A stretch of DNA of 64,000 bases, taken from NCBI GenBank assembly GCA_035651755.1, contig DASRFA010000016.1:57111-121110 (forward strand), in the 5' to 3' direction. The notes beneath the pieces were generated by a model, which did no database searches, was not told where the DNA came from, and saw nothing but the letters and a program-made list of their open reading frames with translations. The translations under genes were made by a program, and so were the position numbers. Source of the stretch: DASRFA01 sp035651755. Lineage in GTDB: Bacteria; Desulfobacterota; Binatia; UBA12015. Below, one piece after another: positions 37,686 to 47,074 of the stretch; the stretch's first letter is position 1; the number at the start of each line of letters is the position of its first letter.

Positions 37686-37880
37686 CGAGGGGATCTCTCC
37701 CCTCGCCCTAGCCGGCAAAGCCGGCCAGGGTCCCAAGTTAGTCACACGAGGGGATCTCTCCCCTCGCCCTAGCCGGCAAAGCCGGCCAGGGTCCCAAGTT
37801 AGTCACACGAGGGGATCTCTCCCCTCGCCCTAGCCGGCAAAGCCGGCCAGGGTCCCACTCCCCGGCTCGCTTCGCTCGGC
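37686..37880. repeat. Tandem 61-bp palindromic repeat (about 2.8 copies), REP-like
   Basis: Period 61: copies begin at 37686, 37747 and 37808. Each has GAGGGGA-TCTC-TCCCCTC, then a stem-loop CCCTAGCCGGC / GCCGGCCAGGG with an AAA loop, then TCCCAAGTTAGTCACA. The third copy turns into CACTCCCCGGCTCGCTTCGCTCGG (to about 37880), linking it to the other REP-like elements. Lies between the convergent beta-helix and xylA genes, so it may serve as a terminator. Confidence 0.9.
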
Positions 37881-37901
37881 CGCGCGCGAGGCGCGCGGAT
37901 C

Positions 37902-39218
37902 TTACATGTAGCGGCCGACGAGGTTCTCCAGGCGCTCCTGAGCACCGGAGCGCGGGCGCGGCTCGAGAGCGCGCTGGTCGACGAGCGCGGCGAGGTCCGC
38001 CAGGCTCGCGCCGCCGGAGAGGATGTCGCGTCCGAGCGGCCCGTCCCAGCCGGCGTAGCGATCGCGCACCGCGGCCGCGAGACGGTCGTCCTCGAGCATG
38101 CGCTCCGCGGCGAGCAGCGCGCGCGCGAGCGTGTCGATGCCGCCGACGTGCGCGTGCAGCAGGTCCTCCGGGTCGATGCTCTGGCGGCGGAGCTTCGCGT
38201 CGAAGTTGCAGCCGCCGGTCGTGAACCCGCCGGCGCCGAGGATCCGGTAGAGGACGAGCGCCAGCTCACGCGGATCGTTCGGGAACTGATCGGTGTCCCA
38301 GCCGTTCTGCGGGTCGCCGCGGTTGACGTCGAGGCTGCCGAAGAGGTCGGCGGCGAGCGCGTACGCGACCTCGTGCTCGAAGCTGTGCCCGGCGAGCGTC
38401 GCGTGGTTCACCTCGACGTTGAGCCGCACCTCCTTCTCGAGCCCGTAGCGGCGGAGGAAGCCGTGCACGGCGGCGGCGTCGTGGTCGTACTGCTGCTTCG
38501 TCGGCTCCATCGGCTTGGGCTCGACGAGCAGCGTCCCGGCGAAGCCGATCCGGTGCTTGTGCTCGACGACGAGCGCGAGGAACCGCCCGAGGTGGTCGAG
38601 CTCGCGGCGAAGGTCGGTGTTGAGGAGCGTGTCGTAGCCCTCGCGGCCGCCCCACAGCACGTAGTTCTCACCGCCGAGGCGATGCGTCCCCTCGAGCGCG
38701 GCCTTCACCTGCGCCGCGGCGTAGGCGAAGACCTCGGGATCCGGATTCGTCGCCGCGCCGGCCGCGTAGCGGCGGTGGCCGAAGAGGTTCGCCGTGCCCC
38801 AGAGAAGCCGGACGCCGGTCCGCTCCATGCCGTCGGCGAGAACGTCGAGCAGCCGCGCGAAGGCATCGTTGGTCTCGCGGAGCGAGCCGACCTCGGGCGA
38901 CACGTCGCGATCGTGGAAGGTGAAGAACGGCACTCCGAGCTTCTCGAAGAGCTCGAACGCGACCTCGGCCTTCCGGCGCGCGAGCGCCTCGGGCTCGCCA
39001 GCGCCGAGCCACGGCCGGTCGAAGGTCTCGCTGCCGAACATGTCCGTGCCGGGCCAGCAGAGCGTGTGCCACCAGCAGACGGCGATCCGGAGCTGATCCG
39101 CCATGCGCTTGCCGAGGACGAGCCTGTCGGGGTCGTAGAAGCGGTACGCGAGCGGCTCGTCCGTCTCCGGCCCTCGGTACCGGATGCGATCGATGTTCGG
39201 GAAGAACGGCTCGGACAT
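37902..39218 (-). CDS. xylA: Xylose isomerase
   Basis: 438 residues starting at ATG 39218 with GGAGG five bases upstream. Active-site His/Asp in FFTFHDRDVSPE, metal ligands in LVEPKPMEPTKQQYDHD, NVEVNHATLAGHSFEHE and SLDVNRGDPQNGWDTDQF; QSIDPEDLL near the end. Interconverts D-xylose and D-xylulose with two divalent metals, class II type (longer N-terminus). Downstream of xylB with a 17-bp gap, so one operon; 3' end abuts the tandem palindromic repeats. Confidence 0.96.
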   Translation of the reverse strand: MSEPFFPNIDRIRYRGPETDEPLAYRFYDPDRLVLGKRMADQLRIAVCWWHTLCWPGTDMFGSETFDRPWLGAGEPEALARRKAEVAFELFEKLGVPFFTFHDRDVSPEVGSLRETNDAFARLLDVLADGMERTGVRLLWGTANLFGHRRYAAGAATNPDPEVFAYAAAQVKAALEGTHRLGGENYVLWGGREGYDTLLNTDLRRELDHLGRFLALVVEHKHRIGFAGTLLVEPKPMEPTKQQYDHDAAAVHGFLRRYGLEKEVRLNVEVNHATLAGHSFEHEVAYALAADLFGSLDVNRGDPQNGWDTDQFPNDPRELALVLYRILGAGGFTTGGCNFDAKLRRQSIDPEDLLHAHVGGIDTLARALLAAERMLEDDRLAAAVRDRYAGWDGPLGRDILSGGASLADLAALVDQRALEPRPRSGAQERLENLVGRYM

Positions 39219-39235
39219 GACTCCACCTCCAGTGC

Positions 39236-40717
39236 TCACGGAAGGTCGGCGAAGCGCGCGCGGACGTCGCCGTAGAGCGCGCGGAACGTCGCGCGGCGCT
39301 CGGCATAGCGCGCGATGAGGTCGCGATCGGGCTCCGCGACCCACGCCGTCGCCGGCGGCCGGCAGACGGACGCGGGATCCTCGCCCGTGACCGCGAGCCG
39401 CGCGAGGCGCGCCGCGCCGAAGGCGGGGCCGACGTCGCCCGCCGCGACGTAGCGGAGCGGCCGCTCGAGCGCGCTCGCGAGGATGCGGCCCCAGAGCCGG
39501 CTGCGCGCTCCGCCGCCCACGACCGCGACGTCGCCGATCACCGTGCCCGCCTCGCAGAGCGCGTCCTGACCGTCGGCGAGCGCGAACGCGACGCCCTCCA
39601 GCACCGCGCGCGCGAGGTCCGCCCGCGAGGTGTCGTGCGTCAACCCGAAGAGCACGCCGCGCGCGGACGCGTCGTTGTGCGGGGTGCGCTCGCCCGACAG
39701 GTACGGGAGGAAGACGACGCCGGGATCGCGCACCGGTGCGTCGGCGGCGTCCGCCTCGTCGCCCAGCAGCTCGGCCTCGCTCGCCGCGCCCGTCACGCGG
39801 CGGAGCCAGGCGACGCAGCTCGCCGCGCTCAGGACGACCGCCATCTGGTGCCAGGTCGCGGGCAGGCAGTGGCAGAAGGCGTGCACCGCGCGCTCGGGGT
39901 TCGGCCGGAAGGCGTCGGTCGCGACGAAGAGCACGCCCGACGTGCCGAGCGAGAGGAACGCGTCGCCGCTCCGGACGGCGCCGGCGCCGACCGCTGCCGC
40001 CGCGTTGTCGCCGGCGCCGCCGGCGACGGTGGCGCCGGGGGCGACGCCCCACGCGCGCGCCACGTCGTCCCGGATGCCGCCGCTCGGCGACGACCCTTCG
40101 ACGAGCCGCGGCACGTGGCGCCGCTCGAGCCCCGTCGCCGCGAGCATCTCGTCGGACCAGGCGCGCCGCGCGACGTCGAGCCAGAGCGTTCCCGACGCGT
40201 CGGAGGGGTCGGACACCGCTTCGCCGGTCATGCGGAGCCGGAGCCAGTCCTTCGGGAGGAGCACGCGGGCGACCCGACGAAAGACGTCGGGCTCGTGCCT
40301 GCGGACCCAGAGGAGCTTCGGAGCCGTGAACCCCGGCATCGCGAGGTTTCCGGTGATCGAGCGCGAGCGCGGCTCGCGGCGCTCGAGCTCGTCGCACTCG
40401 GCGGCGCTCCGCCCGTCGTTCCAGAGGATCGCGGGCCGCAGAACGCGATCGCCCCCGTCGAGGAGCGTCGCGCCGTGCATCTGGCCCGAGAGGCCGATGG
40501 CGCGCACGCCGGCCAGCGCGGTCGCCCGCCGAGCGCGCAAGGCGGCGACCGCCGCGCACGTCGCGGCCCACCACTCTTCCGGGTCCTGCTCCGACCAGCG
40601 CGGCGCGGGCCGCGAGACGCCGAGGTCGGCGCTCGCCTGGTCCACGATGCGCTCGTCGTCGCCGTCGACGAGGACGGCCTTCACGCTCGAGGTCCCGAGG
40701 TCGATGCCGAGGAACAC
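39236..40717 (-). CDS. xylB: Xylulokinase
   Basis: 493 residues (E. coli XylB is 484). The GTG at 40717 begins VFLGIDLGTSSVKAVLVD, the FGGY N-terminal phosphate-binding strand. Further blocks: SGQMHGATLLD, 'SDPSDASGTLWLDVARRAWS', GGAGDNAAAAVGAGAV, FLSLGTSGVLF and VVGGGARSRLWGRILA (adenosine motif). Phosphorylates D-xylulose for the pentose phosphate pathway. Precedes xylA; no xylR, transporter or arabinose genes are adjacent. Confidence 0.95.
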   Translation of the reverse strand: MFLGIDLGTSSVKAVLVDGDDERIVDQASADLGVSRPAPRWSEQDPEEWWAATCAAVAALRARRATALAGVRAIGLSGQMHGATLLDGGDRVLRPAILWNDGRSAAECDELERREPRSRSITGNLAMPGFTAPKLLWVRRHEPDVFRRVARVLLPKDWLRLRMTGEAVSDPSDASGTLWLDVARRAWSDEMLAATGLERRHVPRLVEGSSPSGGIRDDVARAWGVAPGATVAGGAGDNAAAAVGAGAVRSGDAFLSLGTSGVLFVATDAFRPNPERAVHAFCHCLPATWHQMAVVLSAASCVAWLRRVTGAASEAELLGDEADAADAPVRDPGVVFLPYLSGERTPHNDASARGVLFGLTHDTSRADLARAVLEGVAFALADGQDALCEAGTVIGDVAVVGGGARSRLWGRILASALERPLRYVAAGDVGPAFGAARLARLAVTGEDPASVCRPPATAWVAEPDRDLIARYAERRATFRALYGDVRARFADLP

Positions 40718-40782
40718 GCGGCCCCCGCGGCTCGCACGCGTGTCGCCCGGTTCGGGCGGCGCGCGCGACGCGTGCCGCCTGA

Positions 40783-41694
40783 CTACGCCGGGGGTTCCTT
40801 CGCGGCAAGCGGGTCGCGCGCGCGCCTCGCTTCCGGCGCCGGCGCGAGCGCGTGCCCGAGCGCGATGCCGGAGAGAAGCCCGGCGAGGTGCGCGACGTGG
40901 TCGCTCCTCGGTCCCGCGCCCACGAGCAGCGCGTACGCGGCTGCGATCGCCCCCAGCACCTGCCACGAGCGGAATCGGCCGCCGCGACCCGCGCGGAGCG
41001 CCTGGCCCGCGAGCGCGCCGAGCACCCCGGCGACGCCGCCCGACGCGCCCGCCTTGAGCGCCGGCGACGGCGCGAAGAGATAGCTCGCGGCGTTGCCGGC
41101 GATCCCCGAGCCGACGAAGACCGCAGCGAAGCGCATCGGCCCGAGGACGTGCGCGAGGAGCGGGCCGATCAGGACCAGGACGCCGACGTTCGCGATCAGG
41201 TGCGCGAGGTCGAAGTGGAGGAAGACGGCGGTCGCGAGCCGCCACGCCTCGCCGTCGTCGATGCGCGCGCTCGTGATCGCGCCCGCTTGCAGCATGCGAG
41301 CGTAGGTTGCGTCCGCGGCGCCGCGCGTGGTCCACAGGAAGACGGCGACGAGGACGAGCGCCAGCGCAGCGACGGCGGCCGTCCCCCGCCCGAGCCACCG
41401 CCACTCGGCGAGCGGCGCGCGCGCGCGGAGCTCGCGCGCGCGCGCCGCGGCGCTCTCTTCGGTCTCGCGCGCCTCGTTTCGCACGTCGGCGACGACGTCG
41501 CGCGCACGATCGACGTCCGCGGCGCGGACCGCGATCGCGCTCGTGCCCGCGGGCTCGGGCACGAGCTCCGCCGCGACCCCGGCCGCGAGGAGCGCGAGCA
41601 GGAGCTCGCCGGCTTCCGCGTCCGGGACCCCGCTGCACACCACGGCGACGTCGCCGCTCGCCTCGTCGTCGCTCACGGACGACGAGTAGACCAC
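40783..41694 (-). CDS. Rhomboid-family intramembrane serine protease
   Basis: 303 residues. The N-terminal about 100 residues are a soluble domain (two beta-alpha segments; 'VVCSGVPDAEAGELLLALLA'). The membrane part starts near 105. Rhomboid signatures: HFDLAHLIANV (HxxxN), KAGASGGVAGVLG with the catalytic Ser in GASG, and DHVAHLAGLLSGIALG with the catalytic His. About six to seven transmembrane helices. Cleaves membrane-embedded substrates; targets unknown. Confidence 0.9.
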   Translation of the reverse strand: MVYSSSVSDDEASGDVAVVCSGVPDAEAGELLLALLAAGVAAELVPEPAGTSAIAVRAADVDRARDVVADVRNEARETEESAAARARELRARAPLAEWRWLGRGTAAVAALALVLVAVFLWTTRGAADATYARMLQAGAITSARIDDGEAWRLATAVFLHFDLAHLIANVGVLVLIGPLLAHVLGPMRFAAVFVGSGIAGNAASYLFAPSPALKAGASGGVAGVLGALAGQALRAGRGGRFRSWQVLGAIAAAYALLVGAGPRSDHVAHLAGLLSGIALGHALAPAPEARRARDPLAAKEPPA

Positions 41695-41769
41695 GCGCGC
41701 CCCGCACGCACTCGCGCCGAGCCGCCCGCTCCACCGAGGCCCGCCCGGTGCGCTATGGAAGCGATCGCC

Positions 41770-42339
41770 ATGCGTTCGCGGACGCGAGCCTCGGCCGGTT
41801 CGATCGCGCGCCTCGCGGCGGGCACGTTCGCGTGCCTCTTCGTCGCGGCGACCGGCGGCTGCGCCTCGGTCGCGCTCGACGTCCGCCAGCCGGTGCCGGT
41901 CGCGATCCGCCGGGTGACGCTCGCGATCCGGGACGAGACGCGCGGCGACATGTCGGACGAGCAGCTGTCGGACTTCGAGAGCGTGATCGCGAGCGAGCTC
42001 CGAGCCGCCGGCATCGACGTCGCGGACGCGAGCGGCGCCCCGCCCGGAGACGCGAGCGAGGCGCGCGCGCCCGGCGCGCGCGTCCGCACGACCGCGGTCG
42101 TCGGCAAGGTGCTGCGCTACGACCCCGGAAACCGGCTGATCCGCTACGTGACCGGCTACGGGTTCGGAACCGGGAGCCTCAAGTCGGCCTGGGAAGCGCG
42201 CGACCCGGTGACCGGCGAGCCCGCGCGCTGCGTGATCGAAGGCAGCGTGTCGCTCGGGACGTTCGGCGGCAGCATCGCCGAGGTCGAGCAGCAGACCGGC
42301 GAAGCGCTCGCCCGCTTCCTGCGCGGCGGCATCGATTGA
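41770..42339 (+). CDS. Small lipoprotein (DUF4410-like)
   Basis: 189 residues from ATG 41770 (ATG 41755 in frame is an alternative). Lipobox region AATGGCASV near residue 30, thus probably an outer-membrane or periplasmic lipoprotein. IRDETRGDMSDEQLSDFESVIASEL and 'VVGKVLRYDPGNRLIRYVTG' then VIEGSVSLGTFGGS resemble DUF4410, whose function is unknown. Divergent from the rhomboid gene. Confidence 0.75.
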   Translation: MRSRTRASAGSIARLAAGTFACLFVAATGGCASVALDVRQPVPVAIRRVTLAIRDETRGDMSDEQLSDFESVIASELRAAGIDVADASGAPPGDASEARAPGARVRTTAVVGKVLRYDPGNRLIRYVTGYGFGTGSLKSAWEARDPVTGEPARCVIEGSVSLGTFGGSIAEVEQQTGEALARFLRGGID

Positions 42340-42467
42340 TTTCGCCCCCGTGCGGTGCTCGCCTCGCGAGCATGCTCGCGAGGCTCCGCTCCTCCGATGG
42401 GCCTCGTCGCGCAGGCGAAGCCTGCGCTCCTCCGATTTCGCCCCCGTGCGGTGCTCGCCTCGCGAGC
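42338..42467. repeat. Direct repeats and palindromes between lipoprotein and AAA-regulator genes
   Basis: Two identical 34-bp direct copies at 42338-42371 and 42434-42467 (period 96; both start GATTTCGCCCCCGTGCGG). Between them lie a perfect 24-bp palindrome 42361-42384 (core CGAGCATGCTCG) and an 8-bp stem hairpin GCGCAGGC / GCCTGCGC (42409-42427, loop GAA). The last 2 bases of the lipoprotein stop codon form the start of copy 1. Likely an extragenic palindromic element distinct from the 61-bp family. Confidence 0.8.
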
Positions 42468-42480
42468 CCGACTTCCAGCG

Positions 42481-45400
42481 TCAGGAGCGGAAGACGACCT
42501 CCCAGTCCGTCGGGGTCCGCGGCGAGTAGCTGCAGAAGGTCCCCATGCGGACGGCGTCGCGGAGGTGGCCGCCGAGCGCCGGGTGCACCTCGATCAGCTT
42601 TCCGATCTGCGTGCGGAGCACCTTCGTGACCGCCTTCCGAGCCGTCTCCGCCGGACCGCGCGTGCGCGGCCGCGAGCCGAACTGCTGCGCGAGCTGCGAC
42701 ACCAGGACCTCGAGCTCCGAGCGGAGCCGCTCCGCGCGTCCGGTGTCGCGTCGCTCCTCCGCCTCCTCGAGCTCCGAGCGGATGTCGTCGAGGCGCTCCC
42801 GGTACTGCCGACGCGCGACCGCATCGGGCGCGTCGTGCAGCTCTCCGCCGAGGCCGCCCACGGTGAGCTCGTCGGACGCCGCCTCGACCCCCTCCCCGCC
42901 CGACGGCCCGGACGCGAGCTGCAGGACGTGGAACTCGTGCCCGGGCGCCGCGAGCAGCGTCGCGAGGTAGCGCGGGCCCTTGCCGTCCTTCACGCGGATC
43001 TCCGAGCCGCCGAAAGCGATCGTCCAGACGTCGCCGTCGCAGCGGAAGCTGTTCGCGCCGGATTCGGGTCGCGGCGCAGGCGCCTGCGTCCGCCGGAGGC
43101 GCTGCAGGCGCGCCGCGACGCCCAGAAGCCCGAGCTCGTCGGCCGTGTGCCCCGCCTCGTCGAGCAGCGCGACGACGGCCGGGTCGTTCGCAGCGGCCGG
43201 ATCGGCCGCGATTCGCGCCTCCGCGAGCGCCGCCTGCGCCTCGGCGACGAACGGCCGCGCGCGCATGCGGCGCGCCACCGCGATCGCCTTCTCGAGCTGC
43301 GCCACGGCTTCCCCGGGACGGCCGCAGAGACGCGCGAGCTCGCCCAGCATGAACGACCACGGCCCGAGCGTCTGGCACCCGTCGACGCTCCAGACGTCCT
43401 TCCGGTCGTCGACGAGATCGTAGAGCGCGGGCGCGCTCTCGGCCTCGCCGAGCGCGACGCAGAGGAGAGCGAGGCCCGCGAGATAGCAGCGCGCCATGAC
43501 GCCGCTCTGTGCCGTCGCGAATCCGCGGGCGAGGAGCATCCGGTACTCGGCGCGCGCGCCGGCAGCGTCGCCCATCGCGAGGCGCGCGAGGCCGTGCACC
43601 GGCTCCCAGCCGATGCCGCTCGAATGTCCCGCGACGAACGCGCCGAGCTCGTCCGCGATCTCCGGCAGCCGCCCGAGGACGAAGTGCAGCATGATGCGCT
43701 GCGACCTGTGCTGGCCGACCGCGTTCGCGAGCTGGAAGCGGCGACCGGTCGCGAGCGCGCTCTCCATGAAGTCGCGCGCTTCGTCGAAGCGGCCCTGCAC
43801 CATCGCCCGGAACGACAGCAGCGCATCGCCGAGGCAGAGCTGCTCCGGCGCGCGCGACGCGGCGCCCGCGGCGACGAGGGCGTCGACCTCCGCGGAGAAC
43901 CGCTCGGGCTCGCCGAGCGCGAAGAGGCCGACGGATCGCAAGTGCCGCATGCTGGCGACGATCTGGTGCTCGCCTGCGTCCTCTGCCGCCTGCAGCACCT
44001 CGCGTACGCGCGGACCGCGCCGCTGGGGCGGGCGTCGCTCGTCGCCGGCCTTGGGCCCGAAGCGGAACGCGCTCGCGTAGTGCGCTCCGAGGAGAGCCAT
44101 CGCGAGCGCACCGGCGTCGCCGGCGCGCTGTGCCGCGCTCGCCGCTTCGTCGCAAAGATGGAGCACGCGGTCCGCCTGCTCCATCTCGTTCGCCGCCATC
44201 AGGTCGCCGGCGAGGCGGGCATAGACCCGCGCGCGGAGCCCGTCGTCGATCTGGTCGGCGACCCGGCACGCCTCTTCGAGGACGGCGCGGTCGCGCGCCG
44301 CCTTCAGCCCGAACTCGGGCATCGGCGCGACGTAGACCAAAGCCGCCCGCGCCAGGAGAGACGGACGACCGGTGCGGCGACAGGCCGCCATGATCTCCTC
44401 GCAGCGCATCCGCGCGGCCGGGATGTCGCCCGCGCGCCGAAGCGCGCGCGCGTGCGCCACCCGGAGCTCGAGCGCGCGCTCGGCATCGAGCGCGCCGCAG
44501 CGCGCGCCGACGTCGAGCGCGATCTCGTAGAGCCGGATCGCCTCCTCCCACCCGAGCTCGTTCGCGGCGTCCTTCGCTCCGCGGCAGGCGTAGTCGAAGG
44601 CCTTCCGGAGGGCGTCCGGCGTGCCGCCCGCGGCGTAGTGGCGAACGAGATCGGTCGTGACCACCTCGAGCGTCGCCGCGTGGCGCTCGAGAACCTCCGC
44701 GATGCGCGCGTGCCACGCGGCGCGCGCCGACGGCTGCAGCTCGTCGGCCAGAACCCGGCGGAGGACCGCGTGCGCGAAGTCGTACCGCTCCGGGTGCTCC
44801 TCGCTCGGAACGAGGATTCGCGCGCGTGCCGCCCGCCCGACGTGATCGAGCGTCGCCGGCTCGTCGAGCACCTCGGCGAGGAGCTGCACGTCGACGTCGT
44901 CGGAGAAGAGCGCGGCGACCTCGAGCGTGGTGCGGCAGTCGCCGCAGAGCTGCTCGAACCGCCGCGCGATCACCTCCCGCACGCCGTGGGGCACGCGCTG
45001 CGCGTCCCATGCCGTCCCGGGGTCGCTCTCGCTGGTCAGGAGCTGCACGATCTCCGCGACGAAGAAGGCGTTGCCGCCGGTCTCGCGGTAGAGCGCGTCC
45101 CCGAGGACGGCGGCGTCGCTCTCGCAGCCCGCAAACGACACCCAGCGGGCGCAGTCCTCGCGACCGAGGCTTCCCAGGGAGAGGCGTCGCGTCGACGGCT
45201 CGCCCGCGAGGCGCGACAGCGTGGCGGCAAACGGGCCGTCGGGCTGCACGTCGGTGTCGCGGTAGGTCGCGACGACCAGCACGCGGCTGTCGTGCGCGTC
45301 GGCCGCGATGAACTCGAGGAGCTTGAGCGAAGACCGATCCGCCCAGTGCACGTCGTCCAGCACGACGACGAGCCCGGCCGGCTTGGCGACCGCCGCGACG

Positions 45401-45858
45401 AAGCGGCTCACGATGTCGAACAGGCGGAAGCGCGCGCGGTCGGACTCCCAGCTCGCGCTCTGGAGGAGCGCGGGATCGCGGTCCCGCAGCACGGGGAACA
45501 CGTGCGCCAAGTCGGAGGCCCACGGCCCGGCGGCCGACGCGAACTTCTCCGGCCCGAGCTTGTCGATCGCGCGCCGGAGCGCGGCGTTCCACGGCCAGAA
45601 CGCGGGCGCCGAGCCGTCCTCCCAGCCGCGGCCCCACCACACCGGGACGCCGCGCGCCTCGGCCTCCGCCGCGAGCGCGCTCGCGAGCCGGGTCTTGCCG
45701 ATCCCGGGCTCGCCGCCCACCAGGACGACCCGTCCGCGCCCCGCGAGCGCAGCGTCGAGGGCGACGCGCAGGTCTCCCATCTCGCGCTCCCGGCCGATGA
45801 GGGGGACGGTCGGCGTGATCGCGAACGCGTGTGCCTCCGAGGTCGGCGCGGTTGCCAT
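42481..45858 (-). CDS. Large AAA-type regulatory ATPase with C-terminal sensor/DNA-binding-like domain
   Basis: 1125 residues from ATG 45858; the longer open frame upstream looks non-coding. ATPase (about 25-330): PLIGREREMGDLRVAL, P-loop VGGEPGIGKTRL, LVVVLDDVHWADRSS (Walker B) and VVATYRDTD, the MalT/LuxR-ATPase group. Middle (about 400-950) is TPR-like helical. C-terminal about 150 residues begin with FRCDGDVWTIAFGGSEIRVKDG and KGPRYLATLLAAPGHEFHVL, a module that recurs at the end of such regulators. A signal-response ATPase; targets unknown. Confidence 0.88.
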   Translation of the reverse strand: MATAPTSEAHAFAITPTVPLIGREREMGDLRVALDAALAGRGRVVLVGGEPGIGKTRLASALAAEAEARGVPVWWGRGWEDGSAPAFWPWNAALRRAIDKLGPEKFASAAGPWASDLAHVFPVLRDRDPALLQSASWESDRARFRLFDIVSRFVAAVAKPAGLVVVLDDVHWADRSSLKLLEFIAADAHDSRVLVVATYRDTDVQPDGPFAATLSRLAGEPSTRRLSLGSLGREDCARWVSFAGCESDAAVLGDALYRETGGNAFFVAEIVQLLTSESDPGTAWDAQRVPHGVREVIARRFEQLCGDCRTTLEVAALFSDDVDVQLLAEVLDEPATLDHVGRAARARILVPSEEHPERYDFAHAVLRRVLADELQPSARAAWHARIAEVLERHAATLEVVTTDLVRHYAAGGTPDALRKAFDYACRGAKDAANELGWEEAIRLYEIALDVGARCGALDAERALELRVAHARALRRAGDIPAARMRCEEIMAACRRTGRPSLLARAALVYVAPMPEFGLKAARDRAVLEEACRVADQIDDGLRARVYARLAGDLMAANEMEQADRVLHLCDEAASAAQRAGDAGALAMALLGAHYASAFRFGPKAGDERRPPQRRGPRVREVLQAAEDAGEHQIVASMRHLRSVGLFALGEPERFSAEVDALVAAGAASRAPEQLCLGDALLSFRAMVQGRFDEARDFMESALATGRRFQLANAVGQHRSQRIMLHFVLGRLPEIADELGAFVAGHSSGIGWEPVHGLARLAMGDAAGARAEYRMLLARGFATAQSGVMARCYLAGLALLCVALGEAESAPALYDLVDDRKDVWSVDGCQTLGPWSFMLGELARLCGRPGEAVAQLEKAIAVARRMRARPFVAEAQAALAEARIAADPAAANDPAVVALLDEAGHTADELGLLGVAARLQRLRRTQAPAPRPESGANSFRCDGDVWTIAFGGSEIRVKDGKGPRYLATLLAAPGHEFHVLQLASGPSGGEGVEAASDELTVGGLGGELHDAPDAVARRQYRERLDDIRSELEEAEERRDTGRAERLRSELEVLVSQLAQQFGSRPRTRGPAETARKAVTKVLRTQIGKLIEVHPALGGHLRDAVRMGTFCSYSPRTPTDWEVVFRS

Positions 45859-46348
45859 GGCGGCCACAGCACCGTGTAGCGCACTCGCATCGGCGAGACA
45901 CGGCGAAAGCGACGGACGCGCGCCCGACCGGGCTCTCGCCCCGCCGACGTGCTCGCGCAGCGGACCGTTCCATCGCGCGCCCGTCCGGGCGGCGACCCGA
46001 ACCGCTCCGCCGCCGGACGCCGCGCCGCGCGGCATCGCGCCGGCGATCGCGAGGACGGTTCCACGGCGTCGAGCCGTCGCGAGGCGCCGCGGCTCGGGCG
46101 CCGGCGCGGCCGGGGATCCGGTCGCCGCGGCGCTCACCGCCGCCGCCGATCGTGACGTGTTCGCACCCGCCGCGAGCCGCGCGGCGCCTCCGCGCTTCGG
46201 GTTTGCCTTCATGGTCGCGCTCCAGCCCGCCCGTCCGCGCGCGCCCGCCGCCCTCCGAGCGGGCGACGAGCTGCCCGGTCAGGCGGCGATCGCTTCCCGC
46301 TCGGAACGCGCGCGAGCGCGCGGTGGAGCGTCGGCTCTCGGGGCTGCC
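45859..46348. other. Gene-free stretch of 490 bp
   Basis: Lies between the AAA regulator (reading left) and the DUF3455 gene (reading left). The frame continuing from the regulator's start toward 46212 is Ala/Arg/Gly-rich and lacks recognisable sequence, so I treat it as untranslated. No promoter, RNA or repeat stands out; it is probably upstream regulatory DNA of the regulator. Confidence 0.5.
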
Positions 46349-46996
46349 TCAATCCCGAGCAGTCGACTTGTAGAAGAAGTAGTCGGCCTCGTACGGAACG
46401 AGCTTCCTCTGGCCGACGTTGGACGCGTCGGCGCAGCCGGTCGCCGGGGCCTTGCCGCCCACCGTGTTGAGCCTCTGGACCCACGTCGTCGTCGCGAGGC
46501 GACGCCCGCCGTGGGGCCCGCGGTCGCGGCCGACGCGCTGGAGCTTGAGCCAGGCGATCGCGTCCGGCGCGACGTACATCGGGTCGGTCGAGGACTCGAC
46601 GGCCACGGCCCAGACCGCGCTCGTGTCGCGCGAATCCTGCCAGGTCGCACGCGGCGGCGTTCCGCTCTCGTCGGGGTTCGGGCTCAGGAAGTGGGTCATC
46701 TCCTGCCGGCCGTGATCGCTGAACAAGGTCGCGGTCGGCCCGTACAGGACCCACTCGAACCCGGTGCCGTCCGACTTGGGCAGGCAGACGTAGTTCTGGG
46801 TGCCGACGGCGTGGCCGGCCCGAAAGAGCCGCTCGGTCGCGGGAACTTCCAGGTCCATGGGCATGGGGGGCGGCATGACGGCGTGCGCCACGGGCGGCTG
46901 CAGGATCCCCACCCAGGCGCCCACGAGGGCGACGGCCCAACCCATCGACCGGCGGCGCCGGGCCACGTCCGGCGTGCGTGCATTCTGCGCATTCAT
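46349..46996 (-). CDS. DUF3455 domain exported protein
   Basis: 215 residues. N-terminal signal peptide (MGWAVALVGAWVGILQ... cut near AHA). DUF3455 landmarks: TQNYVCLPKSDGTGFEWVLY, GPTATLF, TWQDSRDTSAVWAVAVES, IAWLKLQRV, VQRLNTVGGKAPATGC and 'VPYEADYFFYK'. Family of unknown function, often exported by proteobacteria and some fungi. Independent of its neighbours on both sides. Confidence 0.85.
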   Translation of the reverse strand: MNAQNARTPDVARRRRSMGWAVALVGAWVGILQPPVAHAVMPPPMPMDLEVPATERLFRAGHAVGTQNYVCLPKSDGTGFEWVLYGPTATLFSDHGRQEMTHFLSPNPDESGTPPRATWQDSRDTSAVWAVAVESSTDPMYVAPDAIAWLKLQRVGRDRGPHGGRRLATTTWVQRLNTVGGKAPATGCADASNVGQRKLVPYEADYFFYKSTARD

Positions 46997-47074
46997 CGGG
47001 CTCTCCTTCCCGTTCGTCGACGGGTTCGTTTGGCCCGATGGCGCTACCTTCCGGGTAGCGCCCGCTACCCGGCG

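Noticed and set aside
37686..37855. Tandem 61-bp repeats considered as a CRISPR array
   Set aside because: Units are directly abutting with no unique spacers, contain two internal hairpins, and there are no cas genes.
45859..46212. Upstream extension of the AAA regulator to a start at 46212
   Set aside because: The added 118 residues are low-complexity Ala/Arg/Gly and lie before the family's usual IGRERE beginning; ATG 45858 fits better.
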